Below, in pieces: positions 9,714 to 18,446 of a DNA stretch of 64,000 bases. Below the pieces are notes generated by a model that ran no database searches, had not been told where the DNA came from, and worked only from the letters and a program-made list of their open reading frames with translations. The position numbers and the translations under genes are program-made. Numbering within the stretch: the stretch's first letter is position 1; each line of letters starts with the position of its first letter. The stretch is from the NCBI RefSeq assembly GCF_016908195.1, contig NZ_JAFBDK010000014.1:1-64000 (forward strand). Direction: 5' to 3'. The DNA comes from Jeotgalibacillus terrae (GTDB lineage: Bacteria; Bacillota; Bacilli; Bacillales; Jeotgalibacillaceae).

Positions 9714-11111
9714 TTAATGACGCGCGATAAATTCAATGGCTGACTGAAGCTGATGATCGTGGTTCGGATTTTTCTTATAATCTTCAAGCGTTGCAGAGAG
9801 TTTTTTCAGTGTAGATGTATTGACTTCACCGGTTTCTTTTAGATTTGATTTCTTTTGAAAAGCAAGGATCGCTTTTTCCGTACTGTTACTATAATATCCA
9901 TCAGTGCGGTCAACTTCATAACCAAGTCCAATGAGCAGCTTTTGAAGGGCTGATACCCGCTCATCGTTCATTCCTCTTTTCAGAATGATTGAGGACTGCA
10001 CCGGTGAAAGTTCGAATAGATCAGGCTGTACAACTTCAAGTGTCGGCTGGATACCTTTTTTATGAATCCAGCGTTTATCAGGTGTCAGCCATTTTGATAC
10101 TGTCAGCTTCATCTGGCTGCCATCCCCAAGTTCAAGTGACTGCTGGACTGTTCCTTTGCCAAATGTTGTTGTGCCGATCAGCGTATAACCTTCCACTTCA
10201 TACATCGCTGCAGCCAAAATTTCCGATGCTGACGCGCTGCCTTCATCAATCAGTACGGTGACCGGATACTCCTTTTTGCTTTTTGTCGCTGAAGTCAGTG
10301 CCTCCCGTTTGCCTGAGCGCTGCTCCACATACATAAATGGTTTTTTATCTGTAATGAAATGAGAGAGCACTTCCTCCACACTTGAAAGCAGGCCTCCCGG
10401 ATTTCCGCGGACATCAACGATCAGCCCGGCGAGCTCTGATTTCTCAAGGTCTTCCAAAGCCGCTTTCACGTCCTTACCGGTTCCTTCACCAAACGTTTTA
10501 ATTTCTATGTAACCGGTTTTATTTCCGTCCCGCTCATACATTTTATGCGTAACGGTTTCTACAGGAATATCGTCTCTGACAACATTGATTGTCAGTGATT
10601 TTTCCGACTCACCCCGCTCAATGCCAAGCTGTACGCGGCTGCCCTTAGGCCCTCTGATTTTAGCTGTCAGTTCATAGATCGTCAGCCCGATGATTTCTTC
10701 GTTATCGACATGAGTAATTACGTCATTCGGCTTCAGCCCTGCTTCTTCTGCCGGAGAATCTTTCAGTGGCGCGACAATTAAAAACTTTCCTTCTTCCTGC
10801 GTAATCTCTGCACCGATTCCACTGAATGTGGAATCCAGAGACTGGTGAAACTGCTTTGACGCCTGTTCATCCATATAGACTGAATAAGGGTCACCCAGTG
10901 CTGCCACCATGCCTTTTAGCGCACCGTCAAGCAACACCTGCTCATCCACCTTTTCAACATAACTGTCCTGAATTATTTGCTGTGCTTTTTCAATTTTTGA
11001 TTTCTCAACTGATACTTCTTCCGGAACGCGCTTAATCAAAAAACGGTCAGCACTGTAATAGACGCCAGCCCCAAGGACCATACATAAAATAATCATCAGT
11101 ACTCTTTTCAC
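9714..11111 (-). CDS. ctpB: Carboxy-terminal processing protease CtpB (S41)
   Basis: CtpB is a membrane-anchored PDZ protease; in B. subtilis it cleaves SpoIVFA to help activate SigK during sporulation. The 465-residue protein has an N-terminal membrane anchor (4-20), a PDZ domain (about 95-180), and the S41 core with the Ser/Lys dyad (Ser294 in GSASASEIL and Lys319 in TTFGKGTVQ; the 25-residue spacing fits CtpB). A C-terminal peptidoglycan-binding-like domain (about 378-440, NDERVSALQKLL onward) completes it. The tlpA-like gene ends 24 bases upstream, so they may share a transcript. Confidence 0.93.
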   Translation of the reverse strand: MKRVLMIILCMVLGAGVYYSADRFLIKRVPEEVSVEKSKIEKAQQIIQDSYVEKVDEQVLLDGALKGMVAALGDPYSVYMDEQASKQFHQSLDSTFSGIGAEITQEEGKFLIVAPLKDSPAEEAGLKPNDVITHVDNEEIIGLTIYELTAKIRGPKGSRVQLGIERGESEKSLTINVVRDDIPVETVTHKMYERDGNKTGYIEIKTFGEGTGKDVKAALEDLEKSELAGLIVDVRGNPGGLLSSVEEVLSHFITDKKPFMYVEQRSGKREALTSATKSKKEYPVTVLIDEGSASASEILAAAMYEVEGYTLIGTTTFGKGTVQQSLELGDGSQMKLTVSKWLTPDKRWIHKKGIQPTLEVVQPDLFELSPVQSSIILKRGMNDERVSALQKLLIGLGYEVDRTDGYYSNSTEKAILAFQKKSNLKETGEVNTSTLKKLSATLEDYKKNPNHDHQLQSAIEFIARH

Positions 11112-11135
11112 CAGCTTCCCCCTCCCTTTTATACG

Positions 11136-11681
11136 CTATGAGGCATTATTTTCACTTAGAAGTTGATTCATGGCTCCCTCAAGTTTAGTGGCTGTCACCG
11201 GTCCGAAAAACGTCTCGCCCACATAACCGTCAGGCGCAATGATCACCGTAACCGGTATCGTAAAAATCCGGAATGCTTCCTGCATGGCGCCTTCTTCGTC
11301 AAAAGCAACCGGAAAGTTAAAGTCATGATCTTCTATAAACTGCTCAGCAGACTCTTTCTTAAATTCTTCCTTTGTCAGATTGACGCCGATTAATGTGATA
11401 TCCGGATGTGCTTTTACAAACGACTTCAGCTCCGGAATTTCTTCAATACAAGGCGGGCACCAGCTTGTCCAGAAATTAAGGATCAGCGGTTCACCTGACA
11501 AATCCTCTTTTGACAGTGTGCTGCCATCCTGCATCTGAAGTGTGAAATCCGGCGCCAGAATTCGCTGTTCTTTCATCACCGGTTCACTGGTCTCAGGGTC
11601 TATACTGATTAATAAAAACAGTCCGGCACAACACATGACAGCAAATGTCCACCCTGCAGCCTTCAATCGTTGAACAGACAT
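11136..11681 (-). CDS. Membrane-anchored TlpA/ResA-like thioredoxin
   Basis: This 181-residue protein has an N-terminal signal anchor (8-27) and a thioredoxin fold with the redox site WCPPC (74-78), and a cis-Pro in IPVT. ResA/TlpA proteins reduce disulfides outside the membrane, often apocytochrome c haem-binding cysteines; cytochrome c551 (cccB) lies in the same block, though this partnership is only inferred. I chose the ATG at 11681 because GGAGG sits 8 bases before it; the longer frame to 11750 has no ribosome binding site and would place charged residues before the anchor. Confidence 0.8.
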   Translation of the reverse strand: MSVQRLKAAGWTFAVMCCAGLFLLISIDPETSEPVMKEQRILAPDFTLQMQDGSTLSKEDLSGEPLILNFWTSWCPPCIEEIPELKSFVKAHPDITLIGVNLTKEEFKKESAEQFIEDHDFNFPVAFDEEGAMQEAFRIFTIPVTVIIAPDGYVGETFFGPVTATKLEGAMNQLLSENNAS

Positions 11682-11814
11682 ATACAGTCCCTCCTCGCTG
11701 GGAGTATATGCTAAAGGGAAAACAGGTATGAATTGATAAGAATCATTCACGAGGAGAATGGTAGAAATCCTTTATCTAAATATATGTAAAGAATCCATTG
11801 TTGTCTTAATCCAT

Positions 11815-11925
11815 CTGGTGATTGAAGCGTAAGGGGGGAGACTCCAGAGCGAGAAGCCGGACAGGTGAGACCTCGGCGTTGAGGAGGCTCACCACCGGCC
11901 GCGCTTCCCCCTCGGAAATCACCAG
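11815..11925. repeat. Palindromic repeat family P, copy 1
   Basis: CTGGTGATT (11815-11823) and AATCACCAG (11917-11925) form the outer stem. The interior, read on the minus strand, carries the family core GGTGAGCCTCCTCA...GGTCTCACCTGTCC, which can itself form a hairpin. Orientation is opposite to copies 2 and 3. Confidence 0.85.
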
Positions 11926-11947
11926 CCAGTTTTAACAGGCTGACATC

Positions 11948-11979
11948 AAAAAAGCTCCCAAACCGAAGTTTGAGAGCTT
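11948..11979 (-). terminator. Terminator of the M23 hydrolase gene
   Basis: Minus strand AAGCTCTCAAAC and GTTTGGGAGCTT form a 12-bp stem with one mismatch and a short loop, followed by TTTT. It lies just past the stop at 11986. Confidence 0.9.
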
Positions 11980-11985
11980 ACCAGA

Positions 11986-13380
11986 TTAGAATGAGATATA
12001 TTTACGAGGGTTTACAGCGTTTGATTTAGATCCGTTCCATCCACCTTCGTGAACTTCGAAGTGAAGATGCGAGCCGAATGAGTAACCTGTGTTACCCATA
12101 CCGCCGATATACTGACCTTTTTCAACGTAGCTTCCCTGAGAAACACCAATGCTGCTTAAGTGAGCATATAGCGTTGTAATCGTTTGACCATTGATATTAT
12201 GTGTAATTAATACCATATTGCCATAACCACCGTCATTAAATCCGGCTTCTACTACATAGCCTGAAGCTGCTGCAGAAACGGCCGTTCCAGGTGAATTCGC
12301 AATATCAATACCATAATGATATCTCGTTTTTCCATTTAAAATGTCATAACCAAATTCAGTTGTCATTCTTCCGTAAGAAGGACTTGTCCAGTCTCCCGCT
12401 GAAACCGGTGCTGATACTGCCGGAGCAGATGGTGCAGGAGCAGGCGCTGATGATGAAGATCCGCTAGTCTGTGATGCAGATGCTGCTGCAGCTGCAGCGG
12501 CTTCAGCAGCATCGGCTTCGGCTGCCTTACGTTCTTCTTCTGCCTGACGCTGGCGCTCAAGTTCTTTCTGACGCTCAATTTCACGCTGTCTTGCAAGTTC
12601 TGCAAGGCGTTCCTGCTCAGCCATAATTTTGTTTTCAACATCCGCTGCCATTTCGTGCAGATGCTCATCCTGGGCTTCAAGTTCTGCTTTTTCATCTTCA
12701 AGCTCTGCCTGTTTAGCTTCAAGTTCATCCATTAACGTACCCTTGTCAGCTTTCTGGCCATCAAGCTCTGCTTTTAATCCGTCAAGCTCAGCTTTCTGAG
12801 CTTCAAGTTCAGCAAGCTGCTGCTGTACTTCTTCTTCTTTCTGTTCTAAAGATTCTTTATCCTGACGCTGTTCTTCCATAATTTTCCGGTCAGCGGATAC
12901 AAGTGTATTCACTGCTGAGAAACGGTCGATAAAATCACCGAAGTTTTCAGCGCCAAGCAGTACATCAACATAGCTGACTGAACCGCCTGTCAACTGGATC
13001 GCGCGTGCACGTTCTTCAAGAAGTGCTGTACGCTCTTCAATCTTTTTCTTCAGCTCTTCGATTTCTCCACGGAGCTTTTCAATCTGAGCGTTTGTATCAT
13101 CAATTTCACCTGAAACTGAATTGATCTTACCTTCTGTATCTTCAATCTTGCTATCAAGTTTTTTGATTTGAGCAGTTACTTTCTCCTGCTCTTTTATAAT
13201 CTCTTCAATGCGGTTGTTTGTTGTGCTGATTTCACCGCTGATTTCTTCACGCTGGTTCTCAATTGATGAACGTTCTTCTTTTAAGTTATTTAAAGTTTCA
13301 GCAGAAGCTGTATTGATTGCCGGAATGCTTCCTGCAACGAGTGCTGCTGCCAATGACAGGCTGACGAATGACTTTTTCAC
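11986..13380 (-). CDS. Coiled-coil M23 peptidoglycan hydrolase next to ftsEX
   Basis: The 464-residue protein has a signal peptide (1-27, ending NTASA), a long coiled coil (about 28-270), an Ala/Ser/Pro-rich linker (about 280-330) and a C-terminal M23 LytM-type peptidase (about 340-455). Zinc ligands are visible in YHYGIDIA (HxxxD) and HLHFEVH (HxH). The architecture is that of EnvC/PcsB-like hydrolases whose coiled coil is opened by FtsEX, and the gene follows ftsX directly. Unlike E. coli EnvC, the M23 site looks complete, so the protein should cut peptidoglycan cross-links itself. Cleavage specificity is not known. Confidence 0.88.
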   Translation of the reverse strand: MKKSFVSLSLAAALVAGSIPAINTASAETLNNLKEERSSIENQREEISGEISTTNNRIEEIIKEQEKVTAQIKKLDSKIEDTEGKINSVSGEIDDTNAQIEKLRGEIEELKKKIEERTALLEERARAIQLTGGSVSYVDVLLGAENFGDFIDRFSAVNTLVSADRKIMEEQRQDKESLEQKEEEVQQQLAELEAQKAELDGLKAELDGQKADKGTLMDELEAKQAELEDEKAELEAQDEHLHEMAADVENKIMAEQERLAELARQREIERQKELERQRQAEEERKAAEADAAEAAAAAAASASQTSGSSSSAPAPAPSAPAVSAPVSAGDWTSPSYGRMTTEFGYDILNGKTRYHYGIDIANSPGTAVSAAASGYVVEAGFNDGGYGNMVLITHNINGQTITTLYAHLSSIGVSQGSYVEKGQYIGGMGNTGYSFGSHLHFEVHEGGWNGSKSNAVNPRKYISF

Positions 13381-13439
13381 TAAACTGTTCTCCCTTCGAA
13401 TCTAGCATTACTGTTTTCTATTTGTCTTTGTTAAAGTTG

Positions 13440-13572
13440 GCTGTTGATTTCCGCTCCAGGGGAACGCTTTCCGCAGGGCCGGCGGTGAGCCTCCTCAGCG
13501 CGGGGCGCTTGCGGGGTCTCACCTGTCCGACTTCTCCTGCTGGAGTCGTCCCCTTCCGCTTCAATCAACAGC
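13440..13572. repeat. Palindromic repeat family P, copy 2
   Basis: GCTGTTGATT (13440-13449) pairs with AATCAACAGC (13563-13572). The core hairpin arms are GGTGAG (13484-13489) and CTCACC (13518-13523). It fills most of the gap between ftsX and the M23 hydrolase gene and no conventional terminator is seen there. Confidence 0.9.
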
Positions 13573-13612
13573 TGTGCAAAAACGACATGTAACTTTTACA
13601 TAGCTTTATAAT

Positions 13613-14497
13613 TTATACACGCAGGAATTTTCTGACGGACATAAAGCTTCCCCATACGCCGATTACGACGCCCATCAGAAGAATTAATGCGTTAATCTGG
13701 TATATAAACGGTGAGAATTCAAGGATCTGTATAAATGAATTTTCTAACCGTGGCTGCATATATTCATAAACGTTGTAATAGATCATGGATACGGCTGCAA
13801 TCGGCAGAATAGAGCCAATAATACCGAGCCAGATTCCTTCAAGTATGAATGGAATTCTGACAAACCAGTTAGAGGCACCAACCAGCTTCATAATCTCAAT
13901 TTCTGTTCTTCTTGCAACAATTGTGATCTTAATTGTGTTTGAAATCAGGAACATTGCGGTAAACAGTAAACCAAAGATTAAAACTGCACCGACATTTCTG
14001 CTGACTTCAAGAATGCTGAACAGCTTGTCGATTTTACCTTCACCATATTCGACGGAATGTGTATTTTCAAATGTGCCGATTTGGGAAGCAAGACGTTCAG
14101 TCTGTCTTGGATCAACCGCCTTAACGACAAATTTATCACGGAGCGGGTTGTTCTGTTCAAACAGCGCCATCTCCTCACCAAAGCTGTCAATTAAACCGGA
14201 TAGTTCTTCTTCTTTTGTGGAGTATTCAATTGATTCCACTCCGGAGAGCTGTTCAATCTCCTGTTCAAGTGTTGTTACTGCCTGCTGATCTGCTTCAAGC
14301 TCAACGTAGACATTCATCTCAACATCGTTTTCGATATCGTCTGCGGCTTTATTCATATTCAGCATTAGCGCTGTGAACACACCGACAAGAAGTAAAGTAA
14401 CAGTAACTGCACTGACGGATGCAAATGTCATCCATCCATTTCTCGCCAGACTCTTAAAACTTTCCCTGAAGTGTCTGAGCATTGTTCTAGCTTTCAT
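13613..14497 (-). CDS. ftsX: Cell division ABC permease FtsX
   Basis: FtsX is the membrane half of the FtsEX complex that controls peptidoglycan hydrolases. The 294-residue protein has an N-terminal cytosolic start MKARTMLRHF, a first span (about 20-42), a large extracellular loop (45-160) that would contact the hydrolase coiled coil, and three further spans with the FtsX/MacB permease domain (about 165-290). I start it at the ATG at 14497, which overlaps the ftsE stop by 11 bases; the longer frame has no family support. Confidence 0.95.
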   Translation of the reverse strand: MKARTMLRHFRESFKSLARNGWMTFASVSAVTVTLLLVGVFTALMLNMNKAADDIENDVEMNVYVELEADQQAVTTLEQEIEQLSGVESIEYSTKEEELSGLIDSFGEEMALFEQNNPLRDKFVVKAVDPRQTERLASQIGTFENTHSVEYGEGKIDKLFSILEVSRNVGAVLIFGLLFTAMFLISNTIKITIVARRTEIEIMKLVGASNWFVRIPFILEGIWLGIIGSILPIAAVSMIYYNVYEYMQPRLENSFIQILEFSPFIYQINALILLMGVVIGVWGSFMSVRKFLRV

Positions 14498-15173
14498 AGC
14501 CGTAATCCCCCCGTTGTTCGTCACGGACAATGACACCATTTTCAATGGCAATGACACGGTGGCGGATCGTGTTCACTATTTCACGGTTATGCGTAGCCAT
14601 AATAATTGTTGTGCCGCGTGAGTTTATTTCTTCAAACAAGTTCATAATTTCCCATGAAGTCTCCGGATCAAGGTTTCCTGTCGGCTCATCTGCAATCACT
14701 ACTTTAGGTGAATTCACAATTGAGCGTGCGATAGAAACTCGCTGTTGTTCCCCTCCGGAAAGCTCATCGGGCATCATGCGGGCTTTGTGTTTCAATCCTA
14801 CAAGATCCAACACTTCCATAACTTTCTGTTTGATCACCTTTGGCTCTTCCTCTATTACCTCTAAAGCAAATGCAACATTTTCAAAAACGGTCAGCTTGTT
14901 CAGGAGTTTAAAATCCTGGAAAACAACGCCGATATTTCTGCGGAGATAAGGCACACGATTCGCCTTGAGCTTCGCAATGTCAATTCCGTTTACATTAATT
15001 GTCCCTTTTGTCGGTTTTTCTTCACGGTACATCATTTTGATAAATGTAGATTTACCAGCGCCACTCGGTCCGACTACATAGACGAACTCTCCTGCCTGGA
15101 TCTTCACATCAAAACCGTTTGCAGCCATGATACCGTTCGGGTACTTTTTGTATACTTCTTTCATCTGTATCAT
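14487..15173 (-). CDS. ftsE: Cell division ATP-binding protein FtsE
   Basis: FtsE is the ABC ATPase that powers FtsX. The 228-residue protein has Walker A GPSGAGKST (35-43), signature LSGGEQQRVSIA, and Walker B VVIADEPTG. The start MIQMKEVYKKYP is the family start and is preceded by AAGGTGAG; the frame extends 11 codons upstream without support. Two sigma-A-like promoters lie in the leader (15268-15329). Confidence 0.96.
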   Translation of the reverse strand: MIQMKEVYKKYPNGIMAANGFDVKIQAGEFVYVVGPSGAGKSTFIKMMYREEKPTKGTINVNGIDIAKLKANRVPYLRRNIGVVFQDFKLLNKLTVFENVAFALEVIEEEPKVIKQKVMEVLDLVGLKHKARMMPDELSGGEQQRVSIARSIVNSPKVVIADEPTGNLDPETSWEIMNLFEEINSRGTTIIMATHNREIVNTIRHRVIAIENGVIVRDEQRGDYGYES

Positions 15174-15267
15174 ATAAAAAATACTCACCTTATCTGTAAA
15201 TTTCACGATGACTGGTTCTGGCTGTCTTCGGCCTCGAAATCGCCAATATAATAGGAATAAATAGCTA

Positions 15268-15329
15268 ATTATATCGGTTTATCGATTTTTGGCACAAGAA
15301 CATTATATCATTCTAGCGAATTTTGTTAA
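15268..15329 (-). promoter_or_regulatory. Tandem sigma-A promoters of ftsEX
   Basis: Minus strand: TTAACA (15329-15324), 16-base spacer, TATAAT (15307-15302); and TTGTGC (15297-15292), 18-base spacer, TATAAT (15273-15268). Both -10 boxes are perfect; the -35 boxes are partial. The gap also holds the cccB terminator. Confidence 0.6.
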
Positions 15330-15370
15330 CGACAATTATATTACAGTTTCATTTCGACAGTGAAATATAA

Positions 15371-15408
15371 AAAAAGCACCTTTTCCCATTTTGGAAAAAG
15401 ATGCTTTT
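15371..15408 (-). terminator. Terminator of cccB
   Basis: AAAAGCATCTTTTTCC and GGAAAAGGTGCTTTT (minus strand) form a long stem with a short loop, followed by a run of T. Confidence 0.9.
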
Positions 15409-15418
15409 AAATGAATGT

Positions 15419-15739
15419 TTATTCCATTCCTGAAAGCCATTCAGCTACAACTTCAGCTTCTTCACCTTCAATTAAATTTCCAGGCATTCTTCCTTTACCC
15501 TCTTGGATCACTTGAAGAATCTCATCCTGACTCAGCCTTGACCCTACTTCTTCAAGGTTTGGACCACTGGCACCTTCAAGATTATCACCGTGACATCCTG
15601 AACAATTCCCGATAAAAATTGTTTCCGGGTCCATTTCACCAGCTGAAGAACCCGTGTCTGATGCCTCTTCGTCACCACCACCACAGGCTGCAAGCATCAT
15701 TGAAGATACAAGTGCTGCACCTAACCACCATTTTTTCAT
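15419..15739 (-). CDS. cccB: Cytochrome c551 lipoprotein
   Basis: The 106-residue protein is a lipid-anchored c-type cytochrome that carries electrons outside the membrane. The lipobox LAAC puts the lipidated Cys at residue 19. Haem is bound covalently by CSGCH (46-50), and RMPG near residue 84 supplies the expected Met ligand. An acidic, low-complexity linker separates anchor and haem domain. Start ATG at 15739 has AGGTGG at proper spacing. It sits between yvjA and ftsE exactly as in B. subtilis. Confidence 0.93.
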   Translation of the reverse strand: MKKWWLGAALVSSMMLAACGGGDEEASDTGSSAGEMDPETIFIGNCSGCHGDNLEGASGPNLEEVGSRLSQDEILQVIQEGKGRMPGNLIEGEEAEVVAEWLSGME

Positions 15740-15791
15740 CAAAATCCACCTCATCTTCAACATTTTGTTAATAATTTTCTTAAAATAACAT

Positions 15792-16661
15792 TTACTCCCG
15801 CTTAAAACCTTCTCCTAACACTTCTGATGCATCATTTACAATGACAAAAGCTTTTGGATCGATCTTTTTTACTACATTTTTCAGTTTTGTGAATTCAGTC
15901 TGATCAATCACACACATTAAAATCGGTCGCTCATGATCTGTGTAACCACCATATGCTGACAGCTTTGTCACACCTCTGTCCACTTCATCAAATATTGCAC
16001 GGCTGATCTCTTCCTGGCGATTCGTAATGATATGCACCATTTTCGAACGCTGCCACCCGACCTGTACAAGATCGATTGTTTTACTAGTCACATACAGTGC
16101 GATCAGTGCATATAACCCTTGCTCAATACTGAATACAATGGCTGAGCTGAGAACGATGAGTCCGTCAATAATCGCAATACTTGTCCCAAGACCCAGACCG
16201 CTGTATTTATGTATAATCTGCGCAGCCAGATCCGTACCACCTGTAGATGCTTTACCTCTAAATACAATTCCTAAACCAATCCCGACGCCAATTCCGCCGA
16301 ACAACGCGCCAAGTAAAGGGTCCTCTGTCCATGGTGCCCAGTTCTCCGTTAAAAAAACCCATCCCGGAAGTGCAAGCGTTCCTACAAATGATTTCAGGCC
16401 GAAATTTTTACCAAGTAAAATAACTCCCGCTATAAACAGCGGAATGTTAAAAGCATACTGAACGATAGCCGGCCGCCATTCAAACAGCCCATTTAAAATC
16501 GTACTGATCCCGCTTGTGCCACCTGAAGCAACAGCATTCGGAAGTAAAAACACATTAAAAGAAATCGCGACAAATAATGCCCCGATAATCACATACACAT
16601 AGTCAATCGCACCATGCCAGGCTTTCGGCTCACTTTGCCCCCGGCGATTACGCTTACCCAT
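15792..16661 (-). CDS. yvjA: YitT-family membrane protein YvjA
   Basis: This 289-residue protein has five or six membrane spans in residues 18-205 (typical DUF161/YitT repeats such as GGTSGISTIL and GGTDLAAQIIH) and a C-terminal cytosolic DUF2179 domain (about 225-280). Function is unknown in this family. Position between cccB and prfB matches B. subtilis yvjA. Confidence 0.88.
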   Translation of the reverse strand: MGKRNRRGQSEPKAWHGAIDYVYVIIGALFVAISFNVFLLPNAVASGGTSGISTILNGLFEWRPAIVQYAFNIPLFIAGVILLGKNFGLKSFVGTLALPGWVFLTENWAPWTEDPLLGALFGGIGVGIGLGIVFRGKASTGGTDLAAQIIHKYSGLGLGTSIAIIDGLIVLSSAIVFSIEQGLYALIALYVTSKTIDLVQVGWQRSKMVHIITNRQEEISRAIFDEVDRGVTKLSAYGGYTDHERPILMCVIDQTEFTKLKNVVKKIDPKAFVIVNDASEVLGEGFKRE

Positions 16662-16762
16662 TGACGTTCATCCTTTCTCTATTCAAGTTTACACCGCTAG
16701 AGAGTATAGCATGTAGAGACATTTCTGTGAATATTGTCATGCTAGAGCGTTAGTGCGGTGAA

Positions 16763-17045
16763 GTGCGGGTGGTCGGCGTAGTGGTTTTTGAGGCGGTAAC
16801 ACTAGTGAGACACGATTTTGCTACAACGAAATATCCTCTTCATGCACTTAAGAAACTAAAGGCTTGTTTCCTAAGTGCAAAAAGGGCGGCTTCGCTGCGT
16901 TGGGGCGGGCTGCGAGGTCGTATTCTTGCCGGCGGTGGTCGTATTGCGCTGCACGAAGGTCGGATACACCCGGATTGGAGGCTGTATCATCGTCCGCGAA
17001 GGTCGTATCAGCCGAATCGAAGGTCTTGATGCCACTTGCCAAGTG
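16763..17045 (+). repeat. Mosaic repeat family M, copy A
   Basis: This 438-base gap holds copy A. Module II (16841-16900) has a stem TGCACTTA-GAAAC / GTTTC-TAAGTGCA around the loop TAAAGGCTT, followed by GGGCGGCTTCGCTG. Module III (about 16915-17030) has GGTCGGATACACCCGGATT (16958-16976) and GGTCGTAT units. Module I is reduced to the TAGTGAGACAC trace near 16802. Short open frames across it are not supported as genes. Confidence 0.8.
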
Positions 17046-17063
17046 CCTCGCCGGCCAACAATA

Positions 17064-17092
17064 AAAAACCCGCCACCCTCATCAGGCAGCGG
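17064..17092 (-). terminator. Terminator of prfB
   Basis: CCGCTGCC and GGTGGCGG (minus strand) pair with two G-U pairs and are followed by GTTTTTTAT, just beyond the prfB stop. Confidence 0.75.
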
Positions 17093-17099
17093 ATCAGCA

Positions 17100-18204
17100 T
17101 TAATTTTCAATTCTTGATCGCAGATAAGCATTAATGAATGGATCGATATCTCCGTCCATTACGCCCTGCACGTTTCCTGATTCTGTACTTGTACGATGGT
17201 CTTTCACCATTGAGTACGGGTGGAACACGTAAGAGCGGATCTGGCTTCCCCAGCCGATTTCTTTTTGCTCCCCGCGGATATCAGCGAGTTTTTGTTCCTG
17301 CTCTTCAATTTTTAATTGATAGAGCTTTGACTTCAGCATTTTCATCGCTGACTCACGGTTTTTGATCTGTGAGCGTTCAGACTGACACGATACAACTGAG
17401 TTCGTTGGAAGGTGGGTAATCCGCACGGCAGAGTCAGTTGTATTGATGTGCTGACCGCCGGCGCCGCTTGCACGGTACGTATCCACTTTCAGGTCTTCAG
17501 TACGGATCTCAATTTCAATTTCATCATTGAATTCAGGCATAATATCACAAGACACGAATGACGTGTGACGGCGGCCGGATGAATCAAATGGTGAAATCCG
17601 GACAAGACGGTGTACGCCTTTTTCTGCCTTCAGATAACCGTAAGCATTGTGTCCTTTGAATAAAAGGGTAACTGACTTGATCCCCGCTTCATCACCCGGA
17701 AGATAATCGAGCGTTTCGACTTTGAATCCGCGCTTTTCACCCCATCGCTGATACATACGGAGAAGCATTGAACCCCAGTCCTGCGACTCGGTTCCGCCAG
17801 CACCCGGATGCAATTCAAGAATTGCATTGTTTTTATCATAAGGCTCGCTTAGTAACATCTGAAGCTCGAATTCATCCAGTGTTTTACGGAATGTTTCAAG
17901 TTCAGTGACCATTTCAGCGTGCATTTCTTCATCAGGCTCTTCTTTTAAAAGTTCAAGCGTGACTTCCAGGTTTTCCTGGGTGTCGACCAGGTTCTGATAG
18001 CCGTTCACGACGTCTTTCAGTGCGTTTTGGTCGTTGATGATGCTTTGTGCTTTTTGCTGATCGTCCCAGAAAGTTGGTTCGACCATGATTTCATCGATTT
18101 CAGCGAGTTTTGCCTCTTTGTTTTCTAAGTCAAAGAGACCCCCTGAAGTCCGCCAAGACTCTGGCTGTTTTTTCGAGCTCGTTTCTTACGTCTGATAATT
18201 CCAT
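17100..18204 (-). CDS. prfB: Peptide chain release factor 2 (programmed +1 frameshift)
   Basis: RF2 reads UGA and UAA and releases the finished peptide. The gene is in two frames: codons from ATG at 18204 ([10 protein letters not shown]...) run to an in-frame TGA at 18132-18130, and the main frame continues from the shifted GAC codon to 17100. The joined product is 367 residues, the usual length. The frameshift site is CTTTGAC with AGGGGG three bases upstream (18144-18139), the classical autoregulatory signal. The anticodon-like SPF (RISPFDSSG) and the catalytic GGQ (SGAGGQHIN) are present. In B. subtilis it follows secA as here. Confidence 0.96.
18129..18144 (-). promoter_or_regulatory. prfB programmed frameshift signal
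   Basis: Minus strand AGGGGG-TCT-CTT-TGA-C: an internal Shine-Dalgarno-like element three bases before the slippery CTT codon, then the UGA that RF2 itself reads. Low RF2 gives +1 shifting and more RF2. Confidence 0.95.
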
Positions 18205-18248
18205 TTGAGTTCCACCTTAATGTAAAGTTGATTTTCGTTATAAAAACC

Positions 18249-18377
18249 GCTTGTGATTTCCGTGGAAGACTGCGTTTTCCTGCCCCCGGGCGGTGAGCCT
18301 CCTCATGCTTCGCATTGCGGGGTCTCACCTGTCCCTTCCTGGGGCGGGAGTCTCCGTCCTCCACTCCAATCACAAGC
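18249..18377. repeat. Palindromic repeat family P, copy 3
   Basis: GCTTGTGATT (18249-18258) pairs exactly with AATCACAAGC (18368-18377). The core GGTGAGCCTCCTCA...GGGGTCTCACCTGTCC is shared with copies 1 and 2. It lies in the prfB-secA gap. Confidence 0.9.
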
Positions 18378-18446
18378 TGAGATTACTTAATACTGAAGGT
18401 TTTAAAAATAAATGATCTGTTAATTACAAGGTTTATACCTCCACAG

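Noticed and set aside
16848-17131. Overlapping open frames in copy A of the mosaic repeat
   Set aside because: They lie in repeated intergenic DNA on both strands, lack ribosome binding sites and are not consistent in start or length between copies.
17100-18204. prfB as a frameshifted pseudogene
   Set aside because: The frame change sits exactly at the conserved CTTTGAC signal with AGGGGG upstream, so it is programmed.
18125-18373. Separate small gene upstream of prfB
   Set aside because: Its frame is unrelated to the prfB leader in sequence meaning; the true leader starts at 18204 and joins the main frame by +1 shift.
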